This document shows positions 44,031-53,428 of a stretch of DNA of 64,000 bases, piece after piece. The stretch is from positions 654,726-718,725 of the forward strand of contig NZ_KE383865.1 of NCBI RefSeq assembly GCF_000422505.1, written 5' to 3'. Position 1 is the first letter of the stretch, and each line of letters opens with the position of its first letter. Origin of the DNA: Paenibacillus pinihumi DSM 23905 = JCM 16419 (lineage in GTDB: Bacteria; Bacillota; Bacilli; Paenibacillales; Paenibacillaceae). Position numbers and translations under genes: made by a program. Under the pieces are notes generated by a model. It was not told the origin of the DNA and made no database searches. It saw nothing but the letters and a program-made list of their open reading frames with translations.

Positions 44031-45088
44031 TTAGCTTAACAAGAATAAGCAGAAAGCCGAAGTTTGGTGTTCGTGTCGGTCACAGTAAACAGGCACGATT
44101 TGACCAACATATTTTTTCTTATTCGATGCGGTATTCTCATATTCCTTGCTGTCTAAGTAACGAAACCACGCCAAGTAATTCTGCAAATACTTTGTTGCAA
44201 CACCATTGAAGCGATCCATCCATTTCTTCAAGCGGCTGTGGTAGCTGTTTACGTTTTGGATATGGTTCACGCCTTTCACACGTTGTTTTCCGTCGGACTT
44301 GAATCGGTAATGAGTCATGCCTTTTGAATTCGCATAGGAGCTAAATGCCCTCCATGAATCAGTGCATAACACGTTTGAGTCAGATAGATGACCACCAATC
44401 GCTTCGTCTAATTTTGTAGTCCGAATACGTCCACGCCCAAGTACGCCAGAGTAAGTCATTTTCTGACGGTCACGGGCAACCAGCACGCACACTTGATCGT
44501 GGCTTATACCACGATATTTCGCTTTGCCGCCAAGTTTACGTGGCTTGCGTTCGGCAATATTCCGCTTGCTCTTTTCCGAGTAAAGAAAGTAGGTCTCGTC
44601 CATTTCAACAATATCTTGAAATGCTTCGGTTGGAATCTGCTTCAGAGCGGAAAGAATCTTATGCCGCCAGTAAAACAAGGTGACATGCGTGACTTCATCG
44701 TTTAACTGCTCTGCACATTTTCTCAGAGAAAAGCCCTCAATCATGCATTCGATAAAACGAACCCACATATGAGGTCGCCTCGTTCGTTGCAGAGGGGTGT
44801 TCGTAAGGTTATTGAATGTTTGGCGACAGGACTTACAACGGTAACGTGACGTTTCACCTCTCCAGTGCGTGTTCTTACAGCGTACTTTCCAAATCGAACA
44901 ACAGAATGGTTTTTGCAATGCGGGCAAACAAGTCCATCTTTATGCTTCTGCTCTTGAATTTCATCAATCGCTCGAACTGGAAGTGCCACTCCCTTGGTTC
45001 GGGACTGCAAAAAGTAGATAAGTTCTCGCTTACCATTATCGTCCAACGTATCAGCAAGCTTTTTCAGTTCCTTTAAATCCATGGGCAA
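44031..45088 (-). mobile_element. IS1595-type transposase, frameshifted
   Basis: Two minus-strand frames together make a transposase of about 350 codons. The first (start 45088) has GLVCPHCKNHSVVRFGKY, the zinc-ribbon first half. The second continues NTHWRGETSRYRCKSCRQTF and the DDE core (VEMDETYFLYS, VLCTDSWRAFSSYA, NVNSYHSRLKKWMDRFNG). The switch lies near 44885-44895, just after GGAAAG, and looks like a single-base frameshift. Terminal inverted repeats could not be defined by eye. ISXO2-like domain, IS1595 family. Probably inactive unless frameshifting is programmed. Confidence 0.85.
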
Positions 45089-45498
45089 ATCATCTCCGAA
45101 CAGTTATATTGCCCTTATTATAGAACTCTTGTTCGTAATTATCAAATATCAACAACAAAGTTTAACATAGCCAAATTTTTAAGAACATCAGATGTAGGAA
45201 TAGGTATGATGCTATCTCTTGCTAATGCAGTTATGTTAATATTCACTTCTTTATGGAGTGTTAAGGGGATAATAGAATATCGCATACTAATAAAGTCATA
45301 CAAGAGGATTAAGCATAATTTCAACATTCCGAAGACATAAAAAATCTTTAAACATAAACATTAGTTATATAGTTGTAATTTTATGTAAGTTGGGATATGT
45401 GATTTATAACTGGGATGAAGTAAACATTTAACATTCAGTTTTTTAAATGAAGCTTAATAGCTGCCAGTTTCTTGAAGGGATGATGGATGTGATAAATC
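45089..45498. other. AT-rich intergenic stretch
   Basis: About 400 bases with no credible gene. It probably contains the outer end of the IS1595-type element and spacer DNA. Confidence 0.4.
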
Positions 45499-45783
45499 GT
45501 GTTAGCTTACAGTGTAATTCCCGCAACCAATATAGATAAATCGGTTGAATGGCTTCATTTTGAGGTTCAACACCAAAGGGAAGATTACGCAGGCTTATTT
45601 TTTAATAATAGACCTGTACTAAATCTAAAGAAAACGGATCACGAATTGGGTAATGCTATACAAAGAGGCCAGGGTGAATAAATTGATTTTGTCATTATCT
45701 ATAGAAAGGGTGAAGGTGAAAAGTATATCCTAGTAAAACAATTTGAATTTAAGTCTATTCAAACTTTTGAATCCATGCTATAG
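45499..45783 (+). pseudogene. VOC-family fragment with internal deletion
   Basis: GTG 45499 opens a frame reading AYSVIPATNIDKSVEW, then abruptly HQREDYAGLFFNNRPVLNLK. This looks like a VOC/bleomycin-resistance-type protein with about ten residues lost between. It stops at 45681, and the same frame continues IDFVIIYRKGEGEKYILVK to 45783. No second half of the VOC fold is found. Confidence 0.5.
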
Positions 45784-45825
45784 TAATTTTGTAATTTAAA
45801 TTACACGTAAGCGACAAGGAGTACC

Positions 45826-46692
45826 ATGCCAAAGAAAAAAAGTACCGCAGTGCTCTCCATCCGACTAGACGACGAGGCACTCAAGGCTGTGGATCTGCTT
45901 GTCGAGTCGGGGCTCGAATCCAATCGCTCAAGAGCGGTTGCCCACTTCGTCAATATGGGGGTGCGGGCTTCCCATGATCTGCTGATAAGGGCGAGAGAAC
46001 AGGCTGACAACCTTCAGCGGCTGCGCAACGAGATGTTTGAGGCGGTCAAGTTGAGGGACATCGGCAAGGTCGCCGAACTGATCCACCAGGACGCAAGTCT
46101 GGTGAACGCCAGCAACAAGCAGGGGGAGACTCCCGTCCTGCTGGCCGCGTTCATGAGAGCCAACGATATTAAGGAACTGCTGCTGCAGAACGGAGCGGGC
46201 AAGCTGAACGTATTCGAGGCCGCTGCCGTCGGGTACAGCTCCAGGGTAAAGGAGCTGCTGGATCAGTCCCCCGGACTGCTCAACAGCTACAGTCACGACG
46301 GGTTCCCGTTGCTGTCTCTAGCCGTACACTTCGGCAATACCGAGACGGTGGAGCTGTTGCTTAGCCGCGGTGTCGATATCAACGCTCGTAGCCGTGACGG
46401 CAGTCTTAACAATACGGCGATCCACGCCACTGTATTCGGCGGATACGGGCATCTCGTAGACCTGCTGATGGAGGGTGGAGCCGACATTCATGCCAAGTGT
46501 GAAGGCGAGCTGAGAAATGGCTTCAATGTCCTGCATGTAGCGGCTTACTTTGACAATGTGCCGCTCGTTGAGAAATTTCTAAGCTATGGAGCCGACAAGA
46601 CAGAGAAGAATGCCAGTGGCGAGACGCCTTACGAGCTGGCGCTATCTCTCGGTCATACGGCTTCTGCGGAATTGCTGCAAATTGACCGATAA
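45826..46692 (+). CDS. Ribbon-helix-helix plus ankyrin-repeat protein
   Basis: 288 residues. Residues 6-55 match a CopG/MetJ-type ribbon-helix-helix (TAVLSIRLDDEALKAVDLLV, then SRAVAHFVNMGV). A coiled-coil linker covers 55-75, then about six ankyrin repeats run to the end (ETPVLLAAFMRANDIKELLL, FPLLSLAVHFGNTETVELLL, NVLHVAAYFDNVPLVEKFLS, ETPYELALSLGHTASAELLQ). DNA binding joined to a protein-interaction solenoid is an uncommon pairing in bacteria. It likely acts as a regulator with a protein partner. AAGGAG precedes the start closely. No toxin partner is adjacent. Confidence 0.8.
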   Translation: MPKKKSTAVLSIRLDDEALKAVDLLVESGLESNRSRAVAHFVNMGVRASHDLLIRAREQADNLQRLRNEMFEAVKLRDIGKVAELIHQDASLVNASNKQGETPVLLAAFMRANDIKELLLQNGAGKLNVFEAAAVGYSSRVKELLDQSPGLLNSYSHDGFPLLSLAVHFGNTETVELLLSRGVDINARSRDGSLNNTAIHATVFGGYGHLVDLLMEGGADIHAKCEGELRNGFNVLHVAAYFDNVPLVEKFLSYGADKTEKNASGETPYELALSLGHTASAELLQIDR

Positions 46693-46797
46693 AAATTTAA
46701 ATACGACAACTTGACCGGACAGACGGAGAGACGCTGAATTTGTGAAGCGGCCTACGTCTGTTCTTTTTGTCGTATCCAAAGGAGAGGGAATGCGAAA

Positions 46798-47781
46798 ATG
46801 CAATACCGGAGATTAGGAAGAACAGGATTGAAAGTATCCGAAGTCAGCCTGGGAACGATGGCGTTTGGCAGATGGATCGACGAGAGCAAGTCGGCAGAGG
46901 TGCTGGATACAGCTCTGGAAGCGGGAATTAATCTGATTGATACGGCAGATGTGTACGGCAGCGGAATGGACACGCTGGACCAGTCGGGGTTCGGCGAATC
47001 CGAAGCGATTTTGGGCCGCCTCTTGCGCGGCCGCCGCGATGACATTTTGCTTGCGACAAAGTTCAACGCTCATGTGGGACCGAACGTCAACGATGGCGGA
47101 CAGAGCCGTTACCACGTCTACCGGGCACTGGAAAACAGCTTGCGCCGGCTGCAGACCGACCATATCGATCTTTATCAGGTACATGCGTTCGATCCCGAAA
47201 CGCCGATCGAGGAGACATTGCGGGCACTCGATGATCTGGTCAAGCAGGGCAAGATCCGCTACTTGGGCTGCTCCAACTATGCGGCGTGGCAATTGGCGAA
47301 GGCGCATGGGATAAGCGCGCTGCACAGCCTGCACCGGTTCGAGAGCGTTCAGCCCGAATACAGTCTCATAACGAGAGGGATCGAGCGGGAGCTCGTACCG
47401 TTTGTTGAATCCGAGAAGGTGGGCATCATCAGCTACAGCCCGCTGGGCAGAGGCATTCTGAGCGGCAAGTATCGCCAAGGCGAAGCTCCTCCGGCAGACT
47501 CCAGGCTTGCGCTGGGCGAGAAGAGGCTGGAGCTGCTGCTGGAATCGAATCCGGCGTACGCGCTGGTTGACAAAATCCAGCCGCTGGCTGAAGCGAAAGG
47601 CTGGACACTGGCACAGTTTGCCCTCTCTTGGGTGCTTAGCCATTCCTATGTTACCTCCGCCATTCTTGGGGCCTCGAAACCGGAGCAGATCCGGGATGCA
47701 TTACAGCATGCCGAAGAGAGGCTGACTCCGCAGGAGTTGGCAGAGATAGATGATATCTCCAGCAGCATCGGTCTTTTTTGA
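46798..47781 (+). CDS. Aldo/keto reductase, first gene of the organosulfur operon
   Basis: 327 residues with AGGAGAGG upstream. TIM-barrel AKR with the catalytic tetrad: Asp and Tyr in LIDTADVYGSG, Lys in ATKFN, His in LYQVHAFD. RRLGRTGLKVSEVSLGTMAF is the conserved N-terminus and ILGASKPEQI the NADP-binding end. It is a voltage-gated-channel beta-subunit/YhdN-like oxidoreductase. Position immediately before an FMN monooxygenase and Ssu-type transporter suggests reduction of an aldehyde or ketone released from a sulfonate or similar compound. Confidence 0.85.
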   Translation: MQYRRLGRTGLKVSEVSLGTMAFGRWIDESKSAEVLDTALEAGINLIDTADVYGSGMDTLDQSGFGESEAILGRLLRGRRDDILLATKFNAHVGPNVNDGGQSRYHVYRALENSLRRLQTDHIDLYQVHAFDPETPIEETLRALDDLVKQGKIRYLGCSNYAAWQLAKAHGISALHSLHRFESVQPEYSLITRGIERELVPFVESEKVGIISYSPLGRGILSGKYRQGEAPPADSRLALGEKRLELLLESNPAYALVDKIQPLAEAKGWTLAQFALSWVLSHSYVTSAILGASKPEQIRDALQHAEERLTPQELAEIDDISSSIGLF

Positions 47782-47834
47782 AATAAAACCTTCTTTTCAT
47801 ATAGATAAACTATCAATTCAGGAGGATGAAAAAC

Positions 47835-49202
47835 ATGACTCAACCCAAGCGCCAACTCCACCTCGGCCTGTTCCTGTTCTCGACCGGCTACCATCCGGCC
47901 GGCTGGCGGCTCCCGGAAGCGGTAACCGACGGGGCCTTCGATCCGAAGTTCCTGCACCGGATCGCTCAGCGATTGGAGGAAGCGAAGTTCGACTTCTTCT
48001 TCCTTGGGGATGCCCTCGCGACAAGCCCGGACATGCAGCATACATTCCCGTCGCAGATGGTGCGCCTCGAGCCGTTCACGATGATTGCGAACATCGCGGC
48101 GGTAACCGAGAAGATCGGCCTTATTGTAACGGCAAACACCACATATTCCGAGCCATACACGATTGCGCGCCAGACAGCATCGCTCGATTACCTGAGCGGA
48201 GGGAGGCTGGCGTGGAACGTCGTTACAGGCATGGATGTACGAGCGGCTCAGAACTATAGCCGGGAGAAGCATTGGGACAACTCCAGACGTTACGATTACG
48301 CGGATGAATTCGTGAAGATTGTGCAGGAACTGTGGGATTCCTGGGAGGACGATGCGTTCGTCCGGAACAAGGAGAGCGGTGTATTTGTCGACGGAGGGAA
48401 GGTGCACCGGATCGATCACGCAGGGGAGCACTTCACTGTTGCCGGTCCGCTGAACGTAGCCCGGCCGCCGCAAGGACAGATTCCGCTCCTGAACGCGGGG
48501 ACATCGGAGCGAAGCCGCGATCTTGGTGCCAAGCTCTCAAGCGCCGTCTTCTCCGGGCAGATTCTGCTTGAGGTGTCCAAGCAGTTCTACGCCGATATCA
48601 AATCGAAGGCTGTGAAGCATGGAAGAAGTCCCGACGAGGTATTCATCCTGCCGGGCCTTGTTCCTCTTGTCGGCCGCACGAAGGAGGAAGCACAGGCCAA
48701 GTACCGGGAGCTCAACAGTCTGCTTGTGACAGACTATGATTTAGCGCCACTGTCGGCGAGAATCGGCATTAATCTATCCGCGTATCCGCTCGACGGGCCG
48801 TTGCCGGATTTGTCGCTGTCGACGCTTCCGGGAGATGAGGCGAAGTGGCTGGTTGGTCTGGCACAGAGGGCGGAAGGCCGCAAGGATATTACAGTGCGGG
48901 AGTTGTTCCACTACTTTGCAGCCACGTCAAGAGGCCATCTGCTGATCGTCGGCGATCCGGAGGAGATCGCGGATCAGATGGAAGAATGGTTCGTCCAAAG
49001 AGCGGCCGACGGGTTTAATATTTGCCCCCCTTATATGACGGGCGGAATCGATCTCTTCATCGACCTCGTTGTGCCGGTTCTTCAGCGTCGTGGGCTATTC
49101 CGTACGGAATATGAAGCGGACACGTTCCGGGGGCACTTCGGCTTGTCCCGCCCCGGGAACCGCTTCACCCGGAAGGCGGCACTGCAAGGTGCGGGCGAGT
49201 AG
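47835..49202 (+). CDS. FMNH2-dependent monooxygenase (NtaA/SnaA/DszA-type, luciferase-like)
   Basis: 455 residues from ATG 47835, nine bases after CAGGAGG; the ATG at 47826 abuts that site. A luciferase-like TIM barrel: HLGLFLFSTGYHPAGWR at the N-terminus, VTANTTYSEPYTIARQTASL, LSGGRLAWNVVTG and NICPPYMTGGIDLFIDLVVP at the C-terminus. These are signatures of the NtaA/SnaA/DszA/SoxA group that uses reduced flavin from a separate reductase to cleave C-S or C-N bonds. With the transporter and rhodanese downstream, desulfonation or thioether oxidation is likely. Confidence 0.9.
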   Translation: MTQPKRQLHLGLFLFSTGYHPAGWRLPEAVTDGAFDPKFLHRIAQRLEEAKFDFFFLGDALATSPDMQHTFPSQMVRLEPFTMIANIAAVTEKIGLIVTANTTYSEPYTIARQTASLDYLSGGRLAWNVVTGMDVRAAQNYSREKHWDNSRRYDYADEFVKIVQELWDSWEDDAFVRNKESGVFVDGGKVHRIDHAGEHFTVAGPLNVARPPQGQIPLLNAGTSERSRDLGAKLSSAVFSGQILLEVSKQFYADIKSKAVKHGRSPDEVFILPGLVPLVGRTKEEAQAKYRELNSLLVTDYDLAPLSARIGINLSAYPLDGPLPDLSLSTLPGDEAKWLVGLAQRAEGRKDITVRELFHYFAATSRGHLLIVGDPEEIADQMEEWFVQRAADGFNICPPYMTGGIDLFIDLVVPVLQRRGLFRTEYEADTFRGHFGLSRPGNRFTRKAALQGAGE

Positions 49203-49247
49203 CGGGAGAAGCTTGTGTAAGCCGGCGGTTTGGAAGGAGAGAACGGT

Positions 49248-50030
49248 ATGAGCAACCAGGATAGCAAGAGGCGCTACAGATGGCGCATTATAATCGGGCA
49301 AGTCATGCTGCTGCTCGCTTGCCTGGGCATCATCGAATACATGGTCCGGGCGGGGATTGTCGGCAGCCTGTATCTGTCGAAGCCCACCCAGGTTATAGAA
49401 GAGATCTTAAAGCTGTTCTCTGGCGGCGAAATATTCCATCATTTAATCGTTACACTAAAGGAGTTCGCAGCGGGATATCTGCTTAGCGTGTTTGCCGGAA
49501 TCGCGACGGGGCTGTTTCTCGTTCTCGTTCCGCATGCGGAGTCGTTTTTTAGACCGTTTTTATCAGCGCTCCTGGCCATCCCGAAGGTAACGATTATCCC
49601 GTTGCTGATGCTCTGGCTTGGAATCGGACTATCGCACAAAGTCGCAATTGTGTTCCTGTTCTGCTTTTTTACCATTGCGTTCAATACCATTACGGGAATC
49701 AAGCAGACAGCGGAAGCCCACCTCAAGGTTGCCAGGGTGTTTGAGGCCTCCAAGTTGCAGACAATTATGAAGGTCATTCTGCCGTCTTCGGCGCCGACCA
49801 TCTTCGTTTCACTTCGGGTATCAGCTGCAACAGGGCTCGTCGGAGCGCTGTTCGGTGAGATGGTAGCGTCCAAGGACGGACTCGGCAATCTGCTGGTGCA
49901 AGCGACTTCGTTGTACGATACAGCAAAGGCTTTTGCAATTATTACGGTCGTGACGGTTGTCTCCGTGCTTATTATTGCTGTGATCGATCTGCTGGAGAAG
50001 CGGGTTGTGCTTAGATGGAAGTCATCATAA
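49248..50030 (+). CDS. ABC transporter permease, SsuC/TauC type
   Basis: 260 residues from ATG 49248 (AAGGAGAG six bases upstream). Six hydrophobic segments and the BPD_transp_1 pattern (LSVFAGIATGLFLVLV, LLAIPKVTIIPLLMLWLGIG, FRVSAATGLVGALFGEM-like). It forms the channel for sulfonate or other organosulfur uptake with the next two gene products. Confidence 0.9.
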   Translation: MSNQDSKRRYRWRIIIGQVMLLLACLGIIEYMVRAGIVGSLYLSKPTQVIEEILKLFSGGEIFHHLIVTLKEFAAGYLLSVFAGIATGLFLVLVPHAESFFRPFLSALLAIPKVTIIPLLMLWLGIGLSHKVAIVFLFCFFTIAFNTITGIKQTAEAHLKVARVFEASKLQTIMKVILPSSAPTIFVSLRVSAATGLVGALFGEMVASKDGLGNLLVQATSLYDTAKAFAIITVVTVVSVLIIAVIDLLEKRVVLRWKSS

Positions 50031-50061
50031 ACGAGCTTGAACTCAGGAGGAGAGAGACATC

Positions 50062-51084
50062 ATGAAGAGAAAATGGATAGGAACCGGAATCGTGACGATG
50101 GCGCTTGCGCTCGTTCTCGCAGGCTGCGGCAGCAGCAATAACGCACAAGGTACAGCCCCTGTAACTGGGGGCACAACGCCAACAGATTCAGCATCGGGCG
50201 GGACTTCGGCTGAGCTTCAAAAAATAAAATATTCTCCGTTTAACGGGGTGAGCGGTTTGGCCGTACGATTCGGGATTGAGAAGGGATTTTTCAAGGATGA
50301 AGGCCTGGACGTTGAGCTGATTTCCACGCAGAATCCGATTGAAGCGCTGACGAGCAAAGACGTTGACATCGCCGACAGCGCGACAACAAACGTGATCGTA
50401 GCTGCGGGCAAGGGAGCGCCGCTGAAAATCGTCTCGTCGATGTTCCGCACGAAGGGACCGTTCTACCTGATTGCGAAGCCGGGTATTGAGAGTATTGAGG
50501 ATTTGAAGGGCAAGAAGGTCGGAGCGGCTGCGCTGGGCAGTGGCCTGGACGTATACACACAGACAATCCTGAACAAGCATGGCCTGAGTAAAAACGATGT
50601 CACGTATCTGGCTAACGGAGTGAATGATGCAGCGTATGCGAGCCTGACATCGGGACAAGTGGACGCCACAATCATTCATGAACCCTTTGCTTCCCTCGCA
50701 GAGACTGAAGGAACGGGCAAAATTCTCGCGAAAGGCTGGGATTACCTGCCGACCTTCCATACGGGCGTTCTGGTTTCCCGCAACGATTTTATCAAGGAGC
50801 ACCCGGACCTTGTGGAGAAGCTGCTGCGTGCATATTTCAAGTCGCAGGAATACGCGAAGAGCCATCTGGATGAATACAAGAAGTTTTTTCTCGATAACGT
50901 GAAGGTTGATGCGGCCGTGACAGATAAAGCGTTTGAGCGCGAGAACGTACTCTGGGAGAACAACCCGGACGTGGATCTGAATGCACTGCAGGATACTCAG
51001 CAGGTTCAAGTCGATCTAGGCTTCCAGGACAAAATTTACGATATCAAGGATTTGCTGGACTTAAGGTTTATTCCAAAAAAATAA
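50062..51084 (+). CDS. Substrate-binding lipoprotein, SsuA/NMT1 type
   Basis: 340 residues. Lipobox LVLAGCGS (Cys22) then a Thr/Ser/Gly linker. NMT1/SsuA fold: IKYSPFNGVSGLAVRFGIEK, DVDIADSATTNVIVAAGKG, GKKVGAAALGSGLDVY and QVDATIIHEPFASLAE. It captures sulfonates or related anions outside the cell and delivers them to the permease. Ribosome binding site AGGAGGAG. Confidence 0.9.
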   Translation: MKRKWIGTGIVTMALALVLAGCGSSNNAQGTAPVTGGTTPTDSASGGTSAELQKIKYSPFNGVSGLAVRFGIEKGFFKDEGLDVELISTQNPIEALTSKDVDIADSATTNVIVAAGKGAPLKIVSSMFRTKGPFYLIAKPGIESIEDLKGKKVGAAALGSGLDVYTQTILNKHGLSKNDVTYLANGVNDAAYASLTSGQVDATIIHEPFASLAETEGTGKILAKGWDYLPTFHTGVLVSRNDFIKEHPDLVEKLLRAYFKSQEYAKSHLDEYKKFFLDNVKVDAAVTDKAFERENVLWENNPDVDLNALQDTQQVQVDLGFQDKIYDIKDLLDLRFIPKK

Positions 51085-51102
51085 GCGGAGCGGGGTGATC
51101 GT

Positions 51103-51876
51103 ATGGAGGGGTTCTCAATCCGGGGCGTATCGAAGGTATACGGAGGAGCGGCTCCGACAGAGACGCTCTCCAATATTAATCTGACGATCAGGGACGGGGA
51201 GTTTCTCAGCATTCTTGGTCCGAGCGGCTGTGGCAAAAGCACGCTTCTTGAAATTCTGGCCGGACTTCAGCTGCCCACCTCGGGCGAGGTATGGTTCGGC
51301 GGGAAAAAGCTTAAAGGACCGGGAATTGAGAGGGGCGTTGTTTTTCAAGATCCGTCACTGTATCCGTGGAGAACGGTGAGCAAGAACGTCGAGCTGGGGC
51401 TTGAGCTGCAAGGCATCGCAAAGAACAAGCGCCGGGAGGCAGCGCAGCAGTATCTCGATCTGGTCGGGCTGCACGGGTTCGAGCACAAGTATCCCCATCA
51501 ACTGTCCGGCGGCATGAAGCAGAGGGCCGGGATTGCCCGGGCGCTGGCGAACAGTCCCGAGGTGCTGCTTATGGACGAGCCGTTTGGCGCGGTTGACCAT
51601 CTGACGAGGCTGCAGTTGCAAGATGATCTGTTAAAGATATGGGAAGCGGAAAAGAAGACGGTCGTGTTCGTTACGCATGACGTGTCAGAGGCAGTCTTTC
51701 TGGGGGATCGGGTGGTATTGCTGTCTCCCAGACCGGGGCGGATCAACCGGATTTTCCAGGTGCCGAAGCTGCGCCCGCGCAAGCGCGACGACATTGAGCT
51801 GCTGAAAATTCAGAATGATATTTATGCCGCTATTCATGAAGTGAAGTCGCCGGATAGCCTGGAATTTACAATTTAA
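51103..51876 (+). CDS. ABC transporter ATPase, SsuB/TauB type
   Basis: 257 residues. Walker A GPSGCGKST, Q-loop VVFQDPSLYPWRTV, signature LSGGMKQR, Walker B VLLMDEPFGA and switch His in VFVTHDVSEA. The nitrate/sulfonate/taurine ATPase type. Unlike the three sugar importers in this window, this system carries its own ATPase. Confidence 0.93.
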   Translation: MEGFSIRGVSKVYGGAAPTETLSNINLTIRDGEFLSILGPSGCGKSTLLEILAGLQLPTSGEVWFGGKKLKGPGIERGVVFQDPSLYPWRTVSKNVELGLELQGIAKNKRREAAQQYLDLVGLHGFEHKYPHQLSGGMKQRAGIARALANSPEVLLMDEPFGAVDHLTRLQLQDDLLKIWEAEKKTVVFVTHDVSEAVFLGDRVVLLSPRPGRINRIFQVPKLRPRKRDDIELLKIQNDIYAAIHEVKSPDSLEFTI

Positions 51877-51905
51877 GAAAACAAAGCTGAGGAGTGTGGA
51901 AGGGC

Positions 51906-52760
51906 ATGTCGACTAACATAGTGAGCGTGGAGCAACTGAAAGACAGGCTGAAAAGCGGAGAGAGGATCGTGCTTCTGGATGTTCGGTTTAATCCGAAGAA
52001 TTCGTCGTACGGCCGTGAGGCTTACACGAAGGGGCATCTGCCGGGTGCTTCATTTATCGACTTCAAGGCTGATCTGACCGATCCGGAGCAGGAGCATGGG
52101 GGACGCAGCCCGCTGCCTTCGCCAGAACGTCTTGCTTCATTGTTCGGGTCGCTCGGCATCGATCGTGAAACGGCCGTCGTCGCCTATGAAGATGGCAACG
52201 GACCCGCCGCTTCAAGGCTGTGGTGGGTGCTCCGCTACTTGGGCGCGGAGAGCGTGCAAGTGCTGGATGGCGGCTACTCGGCCTGGACCGCTGCCGGTGA
52301 AGCTGTTTCGGCGGAGCCGGTAGTTATCGCGGAGCCACGCGAATTCGTGCCAGCCCCGCGAGCCGGTTGGCTCGTCGGCGTAGATGAGGTGCGTGAAGCA
52401 TCCACCAGCCGCGCCCAAGGGAACGTGAGCATAATTGACTCGCGTGATGCTGCGCAGTATGCGGGTCGTGAGGCGCCGTTCGATCCAATCGCGGGGCATA
52501 TCCCGGGTGCGGCGAACTACTTCTGGAAGGATGCGCTGCATGCCGACGGCTCCTGGAAGTCGCCGGAGCTGCTTGGCGAACGATTTGCGGATTTGCCGAA
52601 GGAAGACGAAATCATCGTCTATTGCGGCTCCGGTATCTCTGCCACCCCGAACGTACTGGCACTCTTCGAGGCAGGGTACGAGAAGGTGAAGCTGTACGCG
52701 GGCAGCTGGAGCGATTGGATTTCTTACAGCGAGAATGCAATAGCGACTGGGGAAGAGTAG
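51906..52760 (+). CDS. Two-domain sulfurtransferase (rhodanese / 3-mercaptopyruvate type)
   Basis: 284 residues from ATG 51906. The N-terminal rhodanese domain is inactive: it lacks the Cys loop. The C-terminal domain ends with VYCGSGISATPNVLALFEAG, where Cys is the persulfide carrier and the CGSGxxA loop resembles mercaptopyruvate sulfurtransferase. It likely handles sulfite, thiosulfate or sulfane sulfur produced by the operon's monooxygenase. A second, partial copy of its C-terminal third lies at 55728-56010. Confidence 0.88.
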   Translation: MSTNIVSVEQLKDRLKSGERIVLLDVRFNPKNSSYGREAYTKGHLPGASFIDFKADLTDPEQEHGGRSPLPSPERLASLFGSLGIDRETAVVAYEDGNGPAASRLWWVLRYLGAESVQVLDGGYSAWTAAGEAVSAEPVVIAEPREFVPAPRAGWLVGVDEVREASTSRAQGNVSIIDSRDAAQYAGREAPFDPIAGHIPGAANYFWKDALHADGSWKSPELLGERFADLPKEDEIIVYCGSGISATPNVLALFEAGYEKVKLYAGSWSDWISYSENAIATGEE

Positions 52761-53034
52761 AAGACATAAGCAATTATACAGGTTGTGACTCGAAGTACAT
52801 CGTTCATGTGGCGGTGTACTTCTTTGCGTGGTGTTGGGGTGTGTTGAAGTCAACAAGCAACCAACTAATTGATTGATTTTAATGAGCTATACATTTACTC
52901 AATTGAAATGATATATTGGAATTAAAAGTATTATCTAGGATAATTATAAAAAAGAGAATGGTTTTGATAGATAAAATTAGTATAGTTCCGACTGAATATA
53001 TCAAGGAGCTGCTCGATACCATACGAGACATTCA
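52761..53034. other. AT-rich region with no gene
   Basis: Follows the organosulfur operon. The dyad GAAGTACA...TGTACTTC (52792-52822) may be its terminator, without a strong T-run. Confidence 0.4.
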
Positions 53035-53260
53035 CATAAAAAGCCACAGGATCAGACATTACATACATTCCTACCGATGAAGGCTGGTTGTATCTAGCAG
53101 GTGTCCTGGAACGCATGGCCGAGCCCTTGTTGGATGGGCTATGGCAGTCGTATGAATACGGAACTGGTCTCCGCCGCTTTAAAACAAGCTGTTGGCCGTA
53201 CTGGAGCCACGAAAGGGTTGATCATTCCTCTAACGGTTATATCCCGCCATTAAAGCAATC
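53035..53260 (+). pseudogene. IS3-family transposase (OrfB) relic
   Basis: One frame reads GSDITYIPTDEGWLYLAGVL, the integrase-core start of IS3/IS150 OrfB. After a deletion and frameshift another frame gives SRMNTELVSAALKQAVGRTG, then ATKGLI. The following DNA has TGTAGACA and CTGTCTAC (53277-53318), possibly the element's terminal repeat remains. Confidence 0.65.
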
Positions 53261-53428
53261 TAAGGCGGGATAAATATGTAGACAAACCGTTGTAACTGAG
53301 GGTTTCTTGCTGTCTACTTTTTCAAGGCAAGGTCACAGGGTCGAGTGACCACCTATCCAGAAGGTACATATTATACTGTTGCAGCACGAGTAAACTTAAT
53401 TGTATTTTTGCTTAATGACTGGTTTATC
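53261..53428. other. IS end and spacer DNA
   Basis: No gene seen. It contains GGCGGGATAAATATGTAGACA and the likely right end of the IS3 relic. Confidence 0.3.

Noticed and set aside
46813-48473. Long antisense open frames of 275-276 codons over the aldo/keto reductase and monooxygenase genes
   Set aside because: They are shadows of GC-rich coding sequence in the opposite strand, without ribosome binding sites or family motifs.
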